15,293 nt of DNA from CAYTGR01 sp964437445 (GTDB lineage: Bacteria; Chloroflexota; Anaerolineae; B4-G1; SLSP01). Both the position numbers and the translations under genes were made by a program. Each line of letters begins with the position of its first letter. Position 1 is the first letter of the stretch. Below, one piece after another: positions 13,866 through 15,293 of the stretch. The DNA is taken from positions 1 through 15,293 of the forward strand of contig CAYTGR010000078.1 of NCBI GenBank assembly GCA_964437445.1, written 5' to 3'. The notes beneath the pieces are model-generated. The model worked only from the letters and a program-made list of their open reading frames with translations. It did not search any database and had not been told where the DNA came from.

Positions 13866-14846
13866 ATGTTTGAATTCACCCTTATCCCGAAAAAATCCGA
13901 ACCGGCCGCCGCCGAGACCGCCTATGACGTGGTCATCATCGGCGGGGGCGCAGCGGGCTTCTCCACCGCCATCTACACCGCCCGCGACGGCCTCAAGACC
14001 TTAGTGCTGGAAAAAAGCACCACCGGCGGGCTGGCCGGCACCACCGAACTGATTGAAAACTACGCCGGCTTCCCGGAGGGCATCAACGGCATGGAACTGC
14101 TGGCGCGCTTCCGCCAGCAGGCCGAACGCTTCGGCGCCACCGTGGCCGAATTTGCCGAAGTGCTCCGCTTAGAGCCGCTTGCTACCGGCCAGATCGTCAT
14201 TCACACCACCGACCAGGACTACCAGGCGCGCGCCGTCGTCATCGCCACCGGCAGCCATCCCAAGCATCTCAACGTGCCGGGTGAGGCCGAGCTCTACGGG
14301 CGCGGGCTTTCCTATTGCGCCACCTGCGACGGGCCACTCTTCCGCGACAAAGCCGTCGTCGTCATCGGCGCGGGCAATTCCGGCCTGCAAGAGAGCGCCA
14401 ACCTGGTCCACTACGTGAAAAGCGTGACCATTGTGGAGTTCCTGCCCACCTCCAAGGCCGAAAAAATCCTCCAGGAGCGGGTCTTCGGCCATCCCAAAGT
14501 CCAGACCTTCTTCAACCACCAGGTCATTGCCATTGAAGGGACCACCGCCGTCACCGGCGTCCGCGTGCAAGATCGCGCCACCGGCGCAGAGCGGGTCATC
14601 CCCGCCGAAGGCGTCTTCATCTACGCCGGCTACCAGCCGGAGACCGGCTTTGTGCAAGGGCTGCTGGAACTGGATCGCTGGGGCTACATCAAGACCGATG
14701 CGCACCTGCGCACCTCCGTGCCCGGCATCTTCGCCGCCGGGGATGTGCGCGCCGACAACGTCGCGCAAGTGGCCGTCGCCGTCGGCGATGGCGCCCGGGC
14801 CGCCCTGGCCGTGCGCGAATACCTGGCCGGGCTGCCACCGGCCTGA
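13866..14846 (+). CDS. Thioredoxin reductase-like flavoprotein (AhpF/TrxB type)
   Basis: This 326-residue flavoprotein transfers electrons from NAD(P)H through FAD to a CxxC pair and on to a thioredoxin-fold partner. Visible motifs: FAD site G26-G-G-A-A-G31; A-T-G-S-H in the FAD domain; redox pair C151-A-T-C154 followed by D-G-P-L-F; nucleotide site G168-A-G-N-S-G173; and F-A-A-G-D293 near the C terminus. The region after the nucleotide site reads V-T-I-V-E-F-L-P-T-S-K-A-E and lacks the H-R-R motif that TrxB uses to bind the NADPH phosphate; AhpF, which prefers NADH, also has E-F-A-P there. Preference for NADH is therefore inferred. The start is ATG 13866 with AGGGGA about 9 nt upstream. The protein disulfide oxidoreductase just upstream is the likely electron acceptor. 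Confidence 0.9.
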   Translation: MFEFTLIPKKSEPAAAETAYDVVIIGGGAAGFSTAIYTARDGLKTLVLEKSTTGGLAGTTELIENYAGFPEGINGMELLARFRQQAERFGATVAEFAEVLRLEPLATGQIVIHTTDQDYQARAVVIATGSHPKHLNVPGEAELYGRGLSYCATCDGPLFRDKAVVVIGAGNSGLQESANLVHYVKSVTIVEFLPTSKAEKILQERVFGHPKVQTFFNHQVIAIEGTTAVTGVRVQDRATGAERVIPAEGVFIYAGYQPETGFVQGLLELDRWGYIKTDAHLRTSVPGIFAAGDVRADNVAQVAVAVGDGARAALAVREYLAGLPPA

Positions 14847-14851
14847 TAAAA

Positions 14852-14945
14852 CGCTTGTAGGTTCGTAGTGACGCGCTTTATGCTTATAGTACCGCGCTTC
14901 AGCGCGGCTCAGACGGCGCTGAAGCGCCTGACTACAAACAGAGCG
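14852..14945. repeat. REP-like palindrome cluster downstream of the reductase gene
   Basis: Perfect 12-bp arms GCGCTTCAGCGC (14894-14905) and GCGCTGAAGCGC (14916-14927) flank a 10-nt loop. Outer matches (GTAGT at 14865-14869 with ACTAC at 14931-14935) extend the structure. Each arm is itself nearly palindromic, and the core recurs at 8785-8798. It may also act as the 3' hairpin of the operon transcript. Confidence 0.7.
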
Positions 14946-14963
14946 TTACTTTCATGAGGAGGT

Positions 14964-14991
14964 TTCATCCTTCCGCCTTCATCCTTCATCC
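14964..14991. repeat. Heptanucleotide repeat (TTCATCC family)
   Basis: Four consecutive 7-bp units occur here: TTCATCC, TTCCGCC, TTCATCC and TTCATCC. This is a third heptamer family in the window, in the gap before the DUF2892 gene. Confidence 0.8.
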
Positions 14992-15000
14992 CTTTCAAAG

Positions 15001-15050
15001 GTGAGCGGTGAGCAGGAAACAGGCACTGCTACCTGCTGCTCTCTGCTCAC
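15001..15050 (+). repeat. Dispersed upstream element, copy 2
   Basis: GCGGTGAGC(A)GGAAACAGG is followed by A-C-T-G-C-T-A-C-C and then CTGCTCT/CTGCTCA heptamers. It matches the element upstream of the thioredoxin-like gene (minus strand of about 1115-1185) with few mismatches and the same direction relative to the downstream gene. No promoter is evident between it and the DUF2892 gene. Confidence 0.65.
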
Positions 15051-15088
15051 GACTTAACTGGTTTTTATTTTCAGAGGAGACACCAGCA

Positions 15089-15293
15089 ATGACAATTCCA
15101 CGCAACATGGGCGATGTAGAACGCATCTTACGGGTGGTCTTTGGACTCTATCTGCTCCTGTTGGGAGTGCTCTTCATCCAGGGCGTGGCCGGCATCTTCA
15201 TCGCCGTGGTGGGCGGACTGGGCCTGTTGACCGGCGCCACAGGCTATTGCCCGCTCTACTCAGTGCTGCGCCGCCCTTCAGCCACGCCCCCCG
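15089..15293 (+). CDS. DUF2892 (YgaP-like) inner membrane protein, 3' end beyond window
   Basis: Sixty-eight codons are visible and the frame is open at the right edge. The N terminus (MTIPRNMGDVERILR) is followed by two closely spaced hydrophobic helices (about 14-30 and 33-50) and the typical G-Y-C-P-L-Y motif, as in small DUF2892 membrane proteins and the membrane part of the sulfurtransferase YgaP. The usual family length is 60-80 residues, so little is missing. The start is ATG 15089, with AGGAG (15075-15079) 9 nt upstream. DUF2892 genes often sit near rhodanese, thioredoxin or other sulfur-redox genes, which fits the context, but the function is unknown. Confidence 0.75.
   Translation, partial: MTIPRNMGDVERILRVVFGLYLLLLGVLFIQGVAGIFIAVVGGLGLLTGATGYCPLYSVLRRPSATPP

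Overview
The window looks like chromosomal DNA of a Gram-positive-like, high-GC, free-living bacterium, most likely a member of the Chloroflexota (Anaerolineae/Caldilineae type). The reasons are two very large secreted mosaic proteins that both end in a Y-L-P-L-V-L-R-N tail, heptanucleotide repeats and GC-rich palindromes between genes, and consensus sigma-70-type promoters. The taxonomic call is an inference; there is no rRNA or marker gene here.

Layout, left to right. (1) 1-211, minus strand: 5' part of a small secreted protein made of tandem heptapeptides (SGGYNSW), cut by the window edge. Its AT-rich upstream region (212-656) carries a perfect TTGACA-17-TATAAT promoter and an unusually long leader with an embedded terminator-like hairpin. 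(2) 657-3424, minus strand: a membrane-anchored thioredoxin-like protein, endonuclease IV (nfo) and a YprB-type RNase H-fold/TPR protein. Different 7-bp tandem repeats precede the thioredoxin and nfo genes. (3) 3572-12751, minus strand: two giant exported proteins of 1726 and 1290 residues. The first combines a lamin-tail domain, DUF11, OB-fold-like segments, Ig-like domains, a PHP/CehA-type metallohydrolase domain, CARDB and a GATase-like domain. The second combines three DUF11-type domains, an OB-fold region and a duplicated carbohydrate-binding-like module. (4) 12752-13119: a divergent promoter region. (5) 13120-15293, plus strand: a redox cluster with a two-thioredoxin-fold protein disulfide oxidoreductase, an AhpF/TrxB-type flavoprotein reductase and the start of a DUF2892 membrane protein.

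The reductase probably passes electrons from NAD(P)H to the neighbouring double-CxxC oxidoreductase, a split version of the AhpF layout. The thioredoxin-like protein at 657-1079 and the DUF2892 gene at the right edge share an upstream repeat element in the same orientation relative to the gene. The most unusual items are the heptapeptide-repeat protein with its structured leader, the several heptanucleotide repeat families, the large PHP mosaic protein, and the tail shared by the two giant secreted proteins.
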